64,000 nt of DNA from Mesostigma viride (taxonomy: Eukaryota > Streptophyta > Mesostigmatophyceae > Mesostigmatales > Mesostigmataceae): assembly GCA_009746045.1 (NCBI GenBank), contig RPFO01000938.1, forward strand, positions 580,262 to 644,261. Reading direction: 5' to 3'. The notes under the pieces were generated by a model. The model was not told the DNA's origin. It searched no databases and saw only the letters and a list, made by a program, of their open reading frames with translations. Positions 1 to 10,819 of this stretch are shown here, one piece after another. Position numbers and translations under genes: made by a program. The first letter of the stretch is position 1. Each line of letters begins with the position of its first letter.

Positions 1-234
1 AGAGAGAGAGAGAGAGGGAGAGAGAGAGACGAGGAGAGAAGAGGAGAGAGAGAGAAGAAAGAGAGAGAAGAGAGACAGAGGAGAGAGAGAGGAGAGAGAG
101 GGAGAGAGGAAGAGAGAGAGAAGGAGAGGGGAGAGAGAGAGAGAGAGAGAAGGAGAGAGAGAGGAGAGAGAGAGAGAGAAGGAGAGAGAGAGAGGAGGAG
201 AGAGAGAGAGAGAGAGAGAGGAGGAGAGAGAGAG

Positions 235-275
<41 letters not shown>

Positions 276-321
276 GAAAAGGAGAGAGAGAGAGAGACAT
301 AGAGAGAGAGAGAGAGGAGAG

Positions 322-407
<86 letters not shown>

Positions 408-442
408 GAGAAGAGAAGGAGGAGAGGAGACAGAGAGAGAGA

Positions 443-516
<74 letters not shown>

Positions 517-1164
517 AGGGAGGAGGGAGGGAGGGAGGGAGGGAGGGAGGGAGGGAGGGGGGGAGGGAGGGAGGGAGGGGAGGGAGGGAGGAGGGAGGAG
601 AGGGGGGGGGAGGGAGGGAGGGAGGGAGGAGGAGAGGGAGGGGGGAGGGAGGAGGGAGGAGGGAGGGAGGGAGGGAGGGGGAGGAGGGAGGAGGGAGGGA
701 GGGAGGGAGGAGGAGGGAGGGAGGGAGGGAGGGAGGAGGAGGGAGGAGGAGGGAGGGAGGGAGGGAGGGAGGGAGGGAGGAGAGGAGGGAGGGAGGAGGA
801 GGGAGGGAGGGAGGGAGGAGGGAGGGAGGAGGGAGGGAGGAGGGAGGGAGGGAGGGAGGGAGGGAGGAGGGAGGGGGAGGGGGGAGGGAGGAGGGAGGGA
901 GGGAGGGAGGGAGGGGGAGGGAGGAGGGAGGGAGGGAGGGAGGGAGGGAGGGGTGAGGGGAGGGAGGGAGGGAGGGAGGGGGAGGAGGAGGGAGGGAGGG
1001 AGGGAGGGAGGAGGGAGGGAGGGAGGGAGGGAGGAGGAGGGGGAGGGAGGGAGGGAGGGAGGGAGGGAGGGAGGGAGGGAGGGAGGGAGGGAGGGAGGGA
1101 GGGAGGGAGGGAGGGAGGGAGGGAAGGAGGGAGGGAGGGAGGGAGGGAGGGAGGGAGGGAGGGT
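1..1164. repeat. Purine-only satellite, (GA)n then (GGGA)n
   Basis: The first ~520 bases are almost pure (GA)n and the rest to 1,164 is (GGGA)n with short interruptions, so one strand is nearly all purine for more than 1.1 kb. The window starts inside it. Apparent ORFs (Arg/Glu/Gly repeats) are artefacts of the repeat. It lies inside or downstream of the minus-strand gene that begins at 5,230. Confidence 0.95.
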
Positions 1165-1369
1165 TTCTCCCTTTACCTAGATGTCAGACAGTATTATATG
1201 CACACATGTCGGCAGTACCCACCCAAACCCTATGCTATGACCACAAGCCCCGCCATTTGAATGAGAGAATCACCCCTAAGGCACCAGAGTCCTTCTGGGA
1301 TATCTTCATTATGATGTCACTCCTTGCGCACGATCCCCTCCCCACCCTTGGCCTGGCCTCGCGACGCAC

Positions 1370-4300
1370 CTGCTGTGGGGCGGGGTCATACACCAGGTCC
1401 CGGAAGGCGATGCCGCTCGAGACCAGCTGGGGGCGGATGGCGGCAGACATGCAGTTCTCCGAATCTGGTGAAAGAAGATAGAGTGATGGAAAATGCATTT
1501 CACATGAAGGCATCAGCAAGTGTCGATGGCGGCAGACATGCGAAACTCCGAACCTGGTCAACGCGCCGCGGGTGAAGGCAGAAGGCATCTGATAGGAATG
1601 CAACTGCAAGTATGGATAGCGGCAGGCATTCAACTTGTCCAGGTTTTGTGAAGGGGTGTAGGAGGATACCATGGATGGCTCCTTGGAATACGGCATAGAG
1701 CATGTCAAATAGAAAAAGCAAGACGCTGCAAGGTGCTGCGCTCTCTCGTCAAACACCACTGGGCCCAGCTGGGTCACCAGCTGTTTCCTCAACAGAAGAC
1801 TCTCCATCCTGTGAGAGCGTACCTAAGACAGTGTTGGCTGTATGCTCCTGTCAGGGCATGTATCCGAATGACCCACAAACCAATGAGTGACCCACCAACT
1901 GTAAAGGTGCTATGTTTTGCAAAGATAGAGCGTACGCTCTGGCAAGCCCCTTCCATTCTCTTCCACTATTTTGCTGGAAGTCAAACTACTCTCCATCAGG
2001 TCCCACCACCCCACCCCAACCACACACCGACCCATTCAATGTCCAAGCTTTTCTGCTCACCCAATGCGCACACACACACACACACATATTGGTTGGTGTC
2101 ATAGGCAGCACGTACGTCCAAGTACTGTGATAGAACCATCATGCCCCGAAGAGCTGCCCATGGCTGAGCCACCCTACTCCCCCTCAAAAAAACAGCACAA
2201 GTAAACAGGCGCAGGGGTTCGAGAAGCTGTTCCTCTGAGGCACCACCACGAGTTGCCGCATGGACAGTAACCTCTGACTTAATCCTTGCACCAGAGGGTA
2301 CCGCCCAGCATGCCTCCACCAGCGGTCCGACCCAAGCCCATGCTTTCCCTCACTCCCTGTATTCTGCATCCGCCTCCCTGTGGTAACACGCACATTTTCA
2401 CCACACCCTATGCCCCACATTCCCACGACCATCCCACCCACGCTCCACCAACCCACCCACCACCCAACTCTCTAACACCCACTTGACCAACTTCTTTAAA
2501 CCATCCCCACTCCACTAGCACTCCTTCACCACCCAACTCTGCGACGTCCAGCTCTTCAAAGTTGCCTCTTCCCCTCGCCGACTTCAACCCCCCCTTCCCC
2601 AACAAGGCATGATCCCCAACCCCTCCTTCCCAATGCCTCCATCCAAACCCACCCGTGCTCAGGGCACCCCCTCGTATTCATCACGCCCGCTCCTACTCAT
2701 CACGCCCACGCTTCCTTATGATACTACATCATATTCATCTTGCCCACTACTAATCTCCACGCCCACTCTTCTTCCAACACCTACTCTTCTTCCCGACACG
2801 CACTCTTCTTCATGGCATCTACCTCATTCGTCACACCCACTCTTCTTCATGGCACCCGCTATTACTCGCAACGCCCACTCTTCTTCATGGCATCTACCTT
2901 GTTCGTCCATCCCACTCTTCTTCATGGCACCCGCTATTACTCGCAACACCCACTCTTCTTCATGGCATCTACCTTGTTCGTCACACCCACTCTTCTTCAT
3001 GGCACCCGCTATTACTCGCAACACCCACTCTTCTTCATGGCATCTACCTTGTTCGTCCATCCCACTCTTCTTCATGGCACCCGCTATTACTCGCAACACC
3101 CACTCTTCTTCATGGCATCTACCTTGTTCGTCACACCCACTCTTCTTCATGGCACCCGCTATTACTCGCAACACCCACTCTTCTTCATGGCACCCGCTAT
3201 TACTCGCAACACCCACTCTTCTTCATGGCATCTACCTCATTCGTCACACCCACTCTTCTTCATGGCACCCGCTATTACTCGCAACACCCACTCTTCTTCA
3301 TGACGAGGCACTGCAGGATCGACGGGTGCGCGGTGGGCGCCATCGACCCCATCGAGCGCAGCATCTCACACGGGTCCACCAGCAGGCCCTCGAGGAACTT
3401 CTCCTTGGGGGGGCGGTCATCTGGTGTATGGGGGGGGGGGGGGGGGGGGGAACATGATTTGGATATTGTAGGAGCATCATGGGGGTAGGCTTGGTTACAC
3501 ATAACACCGGGTTGATGCATATGTAGCAAATGGGGGCGGGATGTGGTACATTCTCGCCACAGGAGTTGTGAGCGCGTGTGTTGTGGGCCAATCCATGGGG
3601 GGGGAGCAGCAGTGGACAGAACGGTGGGGGGGGCAGGACGCAAGCACGAGAGAACCAAACAGATAATAAGAGAAACAAACAGAAAAAAATAGGTAAGACA
3701 TACAAGATGGATGGATCAAGGGGCAGATGGATGGATCAAGGGGCAGATGGATGGATCAAGGGGCAGATGGATGGATCAAGGGGCAGGCGGATACATTACG
3801 GGCAGATGGAAAGCTCAAGGGGCAGGCATGTGCAGGGGATGAGAGGAGATTTTGGGAACGACAAGCAAGCAAGGGTGCCCCAGTGCCATTCACGTAGGGT
3901 GAGGGGCATTAGGGTTACATATGAGGGTGTAAGGGCTAGGGAACAAGGCTGGCAGACAACTTAAGCAGGGAATATGTGCACCTGTATGGTGCAGTTAGTT
4001 GCCGTTGCACTCCATAAATTATAGGCATTAGATCGAGCTCCCATCACAGCCACGCAACACACCAGTCTCCCCTGAGACACTGGTGAGTTGCATGGGCACT
4101 GGCATCATATCAGGCAGGGTCCGATGATGACGTGGTCTCCTTCCCTGTGGGAAATGAGACACATGTCGCATGCAGGTAATGATGGCATCCGCACATGCGA
4201 ATGAAGGCCGAACTCGAGCACTGATAAGATGTTCAACTGCCTATTTTTAAATGCAGAAGGACAAAAGGGGACACTGCCAGTATCACAGCATGTACTACCC

Positions 4301-5230
4301 TGAGGTCCCTGTAGATTGGGTCAGGTTCATGCGCAGAAGGATTGGCTGTTTTCGTCAAACCACAATCCCACGCCTCGAAACACACATGGTGGCACGGCCG
4401 AGAGTGCAAATCATAACAGTGAGCCTCATGCTTATGGTGGTTTATCAATTAAGCCCCCTCCCCCCCCACCCCCAAGAGGAATTTGCAACCTCTATGCATT
4501 GCAGAAAGAGCAGTAAACGAAAACATCATATATATATATACATCCATCAACACTAGTAATGTCGATTAAGCCTGCCAGATGCATGAATGGAAAAAATGGC
4601 CACGTCGATGAATTATCAGTTGGGGTACCGCGGACAAAGCTGCCGTCTTCAGCATCTGAACCGCCCTCTTCGTCCACCATATCCTCATCATCAATCTGCA
4701 AACGGGGCAAATGGACAGTTGTGGAAACGGACAGAACGCTTAGTACCGTCTAGCCATGGCCAGGTCACGGTGAGCCTACATGCGAATCATGTTATACTGG
4801 AAGCTCACGGAAGGAGAATCTGTTAATATCCTACCTGTTCAACTTCCGCTTCACCAGCGCCATCCTGATCGTTGCCTCGAGCTTGTCGCCCTCTTATTTG
4901 AGCTACGCCACGGTCATCCTCGTGAAGTTCCTCGTCACGAGGGAACCGTCTGCTGTGGCGTAATTCTTCTGCAAGTTCCTCTTCCGCCTGTGTCTCTTCC
5001 TGGGTTCGTTGCCGTTGGGAGCCTTGCTGGTCAGGTGCCCTCCCATCGTCTAGGTCATTCTGATGCACATTGTTGGGATCGGCGTTTTGATCCGGTTGAG
5101 CATCCCCTTGTGTTTCTTCGCGTTTCTCAGTTGTCTCCGCAGCATCCGCACTGTTGCCGGCATCGGCAGTTTTCCCTGCTGCGTCGGTAGGCTTTTCTTC
5201 CTTTTTACCGCGCCGCCAAAAGCGTCCCAT
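1370..5230 (-). CDS. Unrecognised multi-exon host gene, partial (continues left of window)
   Basis: Exons were read from GC-rich coding and splice consensus. Exon 1 is 5,230-4,835: it starts MGRFWRRGKKEEKP, a basic N-terminus followed by a long Glu/Asp/Gln-rich acidic stretch, with donor CAG|GTAGG. A probable acidic exon is 4,695-4,604 (starts IDDEDMVDEEGG after TTTGCAG; 3' end uncertain). A strong exon is 3,420-3,292 (starts DRPPKEKFLEGLLVDPC, donor AGA|GTGGGT). The next is 1,464-1,370 (SENCMSAAIRPQLVS up to YDPAPQQ, donor CAG|GTGCGT). The last two exons are phase-compatible (1 base plus 2 bases). The link from the 4.6 kb exon to the 3.4 kb exon is not phase-compatible as drawn, so an exon is missing or the donor is wrong. 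I do not recognise the family. The gene is divergent from LEU1S. Confidence 0.5.
1464..1660 (-). repeat. Decayed tandem copies of a 3' splice site plus exon start
   Basis: Upstream (on the minus strand) of the exon at 1,464-1,370 are at least two degraded copies of its acceptor and first ~35 bases, at about 1,528-1,566 and 1,620-1,659. They share the plus-strand core GCGGCAGACATGC (GCGGCAGGCATTC in the third). Spacing is about 90 bases. This looks like tandem duplication across the intron-exon boundary. Confidence 0.6.
2770..3302. repeat. 37/38-bp minisatellite containing a splice donor
   Basis: About a dozen 37-38-bp units, each starting CACTCTTCTTCATGGCA on the plus strand, alternate between two variants (ACCCGCTATTACTCGCAAC and TCTACCTTGTTCGTC), giving a ~75-bp higher-order period. 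On the minus strand each unit carries ATGAAGAAGA|GTGGGTG, which is the end and donor of the exon at 3,420-3,292. The array therefore grew from an exon-intron boundary. The ORFs it holds are repeat artefacts. Confidence 0.85.
3421..4603. other. Intron-like stretch with G run and 20-bp minisatellite
   Basis: This holds a 21-G run at 3,430-3,450 and about four tandem copies of the 20-bp unit GATGGATGGATCAAGGGGCA at about 3,715-3,786. No convincing exon was found. It is probably intronic to the minus-strand gene. Confidence 0.5.
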
Positions 5231-5667
5231 CTTAAGGACTTCTTCCTTGCTAAGTTAGTTGATTATCATCGCTACCAGAAAGTGCTATCATGCCACAATT
5301 ACTCGGTATGCCATCCATGCGCGACGCATTACAAGCTTTTTCGAGTTTTGGACATTACAAGCTTTTTCGAGTTTTGACCGTGAGAGCCGTTCTAAAATCA
5401 AAAAATGTAAATACGTTCGGGGCAATGACAGACCTCGAAATTGTGCCACGTGTGCCCCAAGAATCGCTACGGCCAGGCGAGGAGCGAGGAGCGCGGCCCG
5501 AATGTCAGCGCCCGTATAAGCCCCCCGGAAACGACCCCGGAAACGAAGCGGCCGTACAGTCTTTGAAACTTTCTACAAGAGCAAATAAGTAACCCTTTAG
5601 TATCAGCTACTACCCACGTTAAGGATCCAGAGTAGCGGCTACATGCCAAGGCACGGCAGACGGCATG
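5231..5667. promoter_or_regulatory. Divergent promoter region, gene at 5,230 / LEU1S (split by LINE)
   Basis: This non-coding stretch lies between the minus-strand gene start (5,230) and the LINE target site. Without the LINE it would continue into 10,669-10,819 and lead to the LEU1S start, so the two genes originally shared a ~590-bp divergent upstream region. It contains a tandem 24-bp direct repeat (5,327-5,350 and 5,353-5,376, core TTACAAGCTTTTTCGAGTTT). The regulatory role is inferred from position only. Confidence 0.45.
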
Positions 5668-5684
5668 AAGTTTGACGCGGCGCC
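5668..5684. repeat. LINE target-site duplication, left copy
   Basis: The 17-bp sequence AAGTTTGACGCGGCGCC is repeated exactly at 10,652-10,668. The two copies flank the LINE. Confidence 0.9.
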
Positions 5685-5689
5685 CTTGA

Positions 5690-6121
5690 CTGCGTGCGCG
5701 GGCCATCGAGCCCACTGCTGCCATCAGATGGCACACCATCCAGATCATTATCCCCTGCACGACCACTCACAAGAAGGGTGACGCGCTGCCCCTTACCGGC
5801 TGCCGCTGGGCCCCGGTGCAACTGGCCAAAGCGCTGGCCGTGTCCGGCATCGACATCGACCGGTTCAGGTCCCTGACCCGCCCCTCGACGGGCGCGCCAA
5901 CGCCTTCAGCCTCAGCCCCACCCACCAGCGACCACGCTCCCAGGGGCATGCGGGAAGCAGTCCAAGACTCGGACAGCCTGCCAACCGACCTCGACCTCAC
6001 TGATGCGGAACTCGGCACCTCTGCGACAGTGGGCGCGGCATCAAAAGGCAAGCGCCCTCACCCCGACGCCAGCCAGGTACGCATGCTCCTGCCCTTGTCC
6101 CCCCTCTTCCCTATATCATAG
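5690..6121 (+). pseudogene. LINE ORF1 C-terminal fragment
   Basis: An open frame without its own 5' end runs from the LINE boundary to a stop at 6,121. It reads IRWHTIQIIIPCTTTHKKGD near the start and then a Pro/Ser/Thr/Ala-rich tail; the first Met is only at about 5,816. Position before the endonuclease and the loss of the 5' end fit a truncated ORF1. No zinc knuckle is visible, so family assignment rests on position. Confidence 0.5.
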
Positions 6122-6123
6122 CC

Positions 6124-7005
6124 ATGAGCCAGCTCACACTAGTAACGTGGAATGTCAGGGGGATGAACACATACGGAACAAACACAGCAGGGCAGGGACA
6201 ACGTATACCCCGCACCCGAGAGTTAGCGAATGCGTTGCACAACTTGCTCGAGCGTTACGTGGGCCCCTCGCACGAAATTTGGATAGGACTGCAGGAACAT
6301 AAAATCCAAGAAGCTGCCACACGCACAGCCCTTAGAGCTGCTAGAGCACTTGCACCTAGGACAGTTCACCGTTGGGCATGGGCACGCGGTACACAAGGGG
6401 GCACTGCCCTCATTCAATACCGTAAACCTCCCAACCCCACGCTGACATGCCAGGACTGGGCTATAGTTACCGACACAGCGGAGGCTAGATGGCAGGGCCG
6501 TTGGACGCGGCAGTCTATTACATGGGCAGGAAATAAGGGATACATTATTAGTGTATATGCCCCAACCGAGCCAACGGATCAAGCCTCATTCTACCCTTCC
6601 CTTTTCAAAATGGCCGCTGACCTTATCTCACAGGGTTTCGAAATTGTGCTGATGGGCGATTTCAATATAGACCTGGATGAACACCCCCCTATACGCACAG
6701 CGGCCTTCAGCAAACAGATCATGGACCTGAACTTACAGGATGTCATCCGCTCACGAGACCACGGGCCCACTTGGCTGGCCACACGTTTAAATGTACGCAC
6801 TACTCGTCGTCTTGATAAAATCTACATCACACCCGCATGGGCGGACCTAGTTTGCTACGCATCGGTCGACCGTTCTGTTAATTTTTCTGATCACTACCCA
6901 CTCATCGTTACCCTTGCCCATCACACCAACTCCGCCCGGGGCCCCGGCATTCCCCGCTTAAACAAACACTACTCGCGGACGATAAGTACTACTTTGAGAT
7001 CATGA
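6124..7005 (+). pseudogene. LINE ORF2 endonuclease domain (EEP/APE type)
   Basis: 293 residues with exonuclease-endonuclease-phosphatase motifs: N-terminal LTLVTWNVRGMN (metal-binding Asn), IGLQEHK (catalytic Glu), IISVYAPTEP, VLMGDFNIDLDE (Asp/Asn pair), LDKIYIT and SDHYPLI (catalytic Asp-His). This domain nicks target DNA for target-primed reverse transcription. The frame ends at TGA 7,003-7,005, but the coding sense continues in the next frame from about 6,965 (a typical post-endonuclease segment ending FEIMTRWQSW), so there is a one-base shift near 6,960-6,970. Confidence 0.85.
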
Positions 7006-8633
7006 CACGCTGGCAGTCGTGGAGAGCCAGCAAGGGTAGCTACACCGACTGCTGCAGCTGGATGCAGGAGGGCCTAGCTAACATTCTAGAATTTTCCCAA
7101 CTGTATTCACAAAATATCCGCCGCCAGAAAGGACAGGACTATCGGTACTACCAACGCATAGTGAATAAACTCCAAGCGAAGCCTACCCTGTATCAATCGG
7201 AACTAACAAAACTTCAAAGAGCTCAGACCGAACTCGACAAACTACGTTTCGAGCGTCACACATTAGCACTAGACTCAGAAAATCTGTGGTGGCACCAGGT
7301 AGGAGAAAGAATGACCAAAGAGTTCTTTGCTCTGATTCCTACCCCTAAAGCTCACTCCTCTATCACGGAAATCCAAGACGAACACGGCAGCCACCGAGAC
7401 ATCACCTCCATACTACAGAGTGGTCACCGCTACTACTCAGCTCTCTTTCTAAACGAACCCCATCCTGACTCATCTGCCGCCATGCAAAAAATCCTACATG
7501 CCATTCCCCGTCGCCTTACACCAGCTCAACAGCAGGAACTCGATCAAATCCCCTCCATGGAAGAGGCCACCACAGCTATGGAACACATCAAAACCGGTAG
7601 CGCCCCCGGGGTCGACGGTCTGCCTATTGAATTCTGGAAAACGTTCTGGTCCCTTCTACACATAGATTTTTACGAATGTATTCTTGAAATTTGGCGGCAC
7701 GGTAAGGTGAGCGGCAGATGGGCTGAATCTGCGCTTATCTTACTGTACAAAAAAGGAGACAAGACTCTATGGAAAAACTACCGCCCAATCCGTCTCCTTA
7801 CGGTAGCGTACAAAATCATCAGTAAAATAATCCAACGACGCTTATACACCGTCCTAGACTTCCTCATTGGTCCGGAGCAAGTGGGCTTTAGGGCCAATCT
7901 CCACATCAACGACAGCATTACCCTCATCATGGACATTGTGGAAAAAGCCTGGCGCGACGATATAGAGGGTTTCATATTGTTCTGGGATTTTGAAAAAGCC
8001 TTTGACCGTATGTGCTGGGAATACCTAGAACACATTCTAACCGCACTAGGATTTGGCCCACAACTCATGACCGTCATTATGGGTATGATCAAATCCCTGG
8101 CTTGGTATTTACTAATAGACGGACACAAGTCAGCGACCGGCGCTAGCTCACGATCGCTACCACAAGGAGATTGCATGTCCCCTATTCTATTTCTCCTGGC
8201 CCACGCAGGACTCTACTGGCTACACCAGAACGATCCTCGCATTCGGGGCTTCCCGACAGGTAACGGTAAAGGTATATTCCAAACGGCTTATGTGGATGAC
8301 ACAACAAATGTTTGTATCTCTCTGCCTGAAGTGCATGCTGTCATGGATAATATCACTACCTATTCTGTTGCCACACAACAACGATGCAATGTGCTCAAGT
8401 CCACGGGACTGCATATCGGCAAAACCAACACCCTACGCTACGCCCTCCCCAACCTGGCTGTGACCTGGGTCAAGCCGGGGGATCACCACCTTTTGCACAA
8501 TTGTCCCATCGGCTGCACACCCGAGGGACGCTTGGCTGAACAACGTTCTTTCATGTATGATGAAACCAACCACGTGGGCAAGCTTGCAGGTGTCTCCTTA
8601 CCGCAGGGCGCTGGGGGGCCGTCCACCGCATGA
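7002..8633 (+). pseudogene. LINE ORF2 reverse transcriptase domain
   Basis: 543 residues of L1-clade reverse transcriptase: GSAPGVDGLPIEFWK, LLYKKGDKTLWKNYRPI, GFRANLHINDS, FWDFEKAFDRMCW (motif A Asp), SRSLPQGDCMSP and AYVDDTT (motif C, catalytic Asp pair) are all present, so the polymerase core looks complete. The frame is lost between about 8,450 and 8,600: coding sense resumes in the next frame, where a short upstream stretch joins MSLRGR. The ATGA overlap at 8,630-8,633 therefore appears to be a coincidence of a frameshift. Confidence 0.88.
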
Positions 8634-10527
8634 GCCTACGAGGGCGAACCCTGATCGTCAACCAACTGTTGTTCTCTAAGGTCTTGTATTATTGCCAAGC
8701 ACACCCACCCAATGATGCCACCACACAGCTCATCCAACGCCTTGGCAGCAATTTTGTCTGGAAACAGAAAGGCTTAATCTCCCACACGGTCCACGGATGG
8801 ATCAACAGAGAGATGTCCTTCATGTCATGGGTGCACGGGGGCCTCGGGCTCCACAACATACAATGGCGTCTGTGGTCGCTGTATGCTAAACAAGTGATAT
8901 CCGTTTTTATGGGAGTTAACACACACCCTGGCTGCATGCTTGCACGTGAAACGCTAGCCTCTCTTTCCACCCATGCTAGTGGCACCTCGTGGCAACTGGG
9001 GGCGGGCATACTGGGCAGCACCCTTATTTCGTACAAAGGACTCCCATGGTACTGGCAGCGCATATGGACAGGTTACAATAAGCTCAAGCCGGGTCGCCTA
9101 GTCTTTCCTACTACTAGGGAGGAGGTGGCACGGCAGCCACTCTTTTTTAATGACTTAATCACAGACGCTACTAACAAGCCCCTCGGCACTCTCCACGGAC
9201 ACAACCCGTATGATGGCTTCTGCGCGCGTCACCGCCGATTGTCAGGGTGCTGGACCTCTACCTGGGGCACGGCGCTGCGTATCGACGGCTCAGCTACGAC
9301 GAGGTCAGCACTTGGGTCTCCCACATGCCCTCCCTGCAAGCGTGGCAAACTCTTATAAGTGCGATACCAGCTGCGTGGCATGCATTGATGACTGCCCCAC
9401 GCAAGCCAATTATAACCGGCGACTGGGTTAGCTTCTACGCCGACGGAGTCACGCCTGCGTGCAAGGGTTTAGTCGTGACGGTTCTGCCACATGAGGGGCT
9501 CCAACTACAACTGCTGGACGCTATTTCTGGCCACAATGGGTGTCTGTATCAACTATCCACCTTATATGCGTACACGCCAGCTTCCCAGTGTCACCGCATA
9601 CGCGTAGTCCCATGGTCTGTGCCAAGATCTTGCATGATCCAGCCGGACCCATTATCCCCGGTTGAGAGCATTACATGGCTACACGTGGGCAACACACGGC
9701 TCGATCTACTACATCTGGACCCGGTTGAATTTGGATGGGTCTTAACCAAGGGGGACATCAGAACCAGCAAATGTATCTTTGAGTACACCGCAGATTGGGG
9801 TTATGATATCTTGTTGCATACGTACCATCAGCCCCATCCGGGCCGAGCCCGCTGGGGAATACATTGGCCGGGCTACACTTGGGTTAAGATGATTACCCTG
9901 GCGGTAGACCACCCTCTCGTGGACCGCAGGGCCACTGATGTACAACACCTTTTGATGCATAGGGCGATAGGGGTCTGTGCTACGCTCCACGAGCGTTTTG
10001 GTCATGATGCATCATGCCTGTGCACGCACCCTAGTGAAACCATTGAGCACAGGTTTCTTTATTGTAATCTCCCTGGGGTTTGGACGTGGCTCATTAACAT
10101 CTGGGCCGCATGGACGGCATCGCCACCCACTCTCCCAATCAGCGTGCGTACCATCATTTTCGGTATTGCTGGCACACCAGGGACCGAGCTTTCAGTTTCC
10201 CAAGCAGAATGGATATGGCTACGCACTACTATGCTATACGCGATATGGACCATACGCAACGAGACAGTCTTTAAGGTCCGCGAGGAGTATACCCGCGGCG
10301 GCGTAGTCCGGCGCTTTATATACCTATGGAATGCGGCTATGCGCCGCTACTGGCTGTTAGCTCAGGAACAACACAGGGTGTGGGACCCAGGGCCCAATAA
10401 CGACAAGCCCAGCCCGCTCCAGCTTTTTCATGATCTACTGGGCCGTAATCAGGTATTCACCAGTATGCCTCATGGCGACATTACTCAGGTCCAATGGCTT
10501 CCCTGGTCTAATAACGCGCCCTATTAG
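8630..10527 (+). pseudogene. LINE ORF2 C-terminal region with zf-RVT
   Basis: Two overlapping frames (8,630-9,358 and 9,247-10,527) make up the thumb and connection region. It starts SLRGRTLIVNQ, a conserved L1 motif after the RT, and ends with a zinc-binding zf-RVT motif, CLCTHPSETIEHRFLYC, near 10,015-10,065. A one-base shift lies in 9,247-9,358. The 3' UTR runs 10,528-10,646 and includes AATAAAATATACC at about 10,624. Confidence 0.8.
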
Positions 10528-10651
10528 CCTTTCACCTGTCACCGCCACACGTGTGTGTGCCCACCTTCATTAGGATTCGCTGATACTCATTTCCCCTCTC
10601 ACCTCTTTGGTCCATAATTGGCTAATAAAATATACCCATTTCCCCGAAAAA

Positions 10652-10668
10652 AAGTTTGACGCGGCGCC
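10652..10668. repeat. LINE target-site duplication, right copy
   Basis: Exact copy of the 17-mer at 5,668-5,684, immediately after the short A tail. Confidence 0.9.
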
Positions 10669-10819
10669 ACTCGACGCAATTCCAGACTGCCACCCCTGCA
10701 AGCCTGCACGCGGGCAAGCCGTGGGGACGACGAAATTCTTCTTCTGGACGTGTCGGCCATCTCTGACGGCCTGTTCGTGCCAGCTTCAGTCTCCATCGGC
10801 ACGTGAGCAGCGGCCCGCC

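Larger units (their letters stand above)
5685..10651 (+). mobile_element. L1-type LINE, 5'-truncated, ~4.97 kb
   Basis: A non-LTR retrotransposon is flanked by perfect 17-bp duplications and has a short A-rich 3' end (GAAAAAAA just before the right duplication). It contains the 3' part of an ORF1-like frame, then AP-like endonuclease, reverse transcriptase and a C-terminal zf-RVT region in the standard L1-clade order. ORF2 is in four frame segments, so the copy is dead or the assembly has indels. It sits ~170 bp upstream of the LEU1S start codon in the shared divergent upstream region. Confidence 0.9.

Noticed and set aside
1-1164. Telomeric array at the window start
   Set aside because: The sequence is (GA)n/(GGGA)n, not TTTAGGG or TTTTAGGG.
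2770-3302. CRISPR array
   Set aside because: Units are contiguous minisatellite repeats without unique spacers, in a eukaryotic genome.
7002-8633. ATGA stop-start overlaps between LINE frames (7,002-7,005 and 8,630-8,633) as termination-reinitiation signals
   Set aside because: Coding sense already continues upstream of both ATGs in the downstream frame (for example FEIMTRWQSW before 7,002), so these are frameshifts in one ORF2 and the ATGA words are coincidental.
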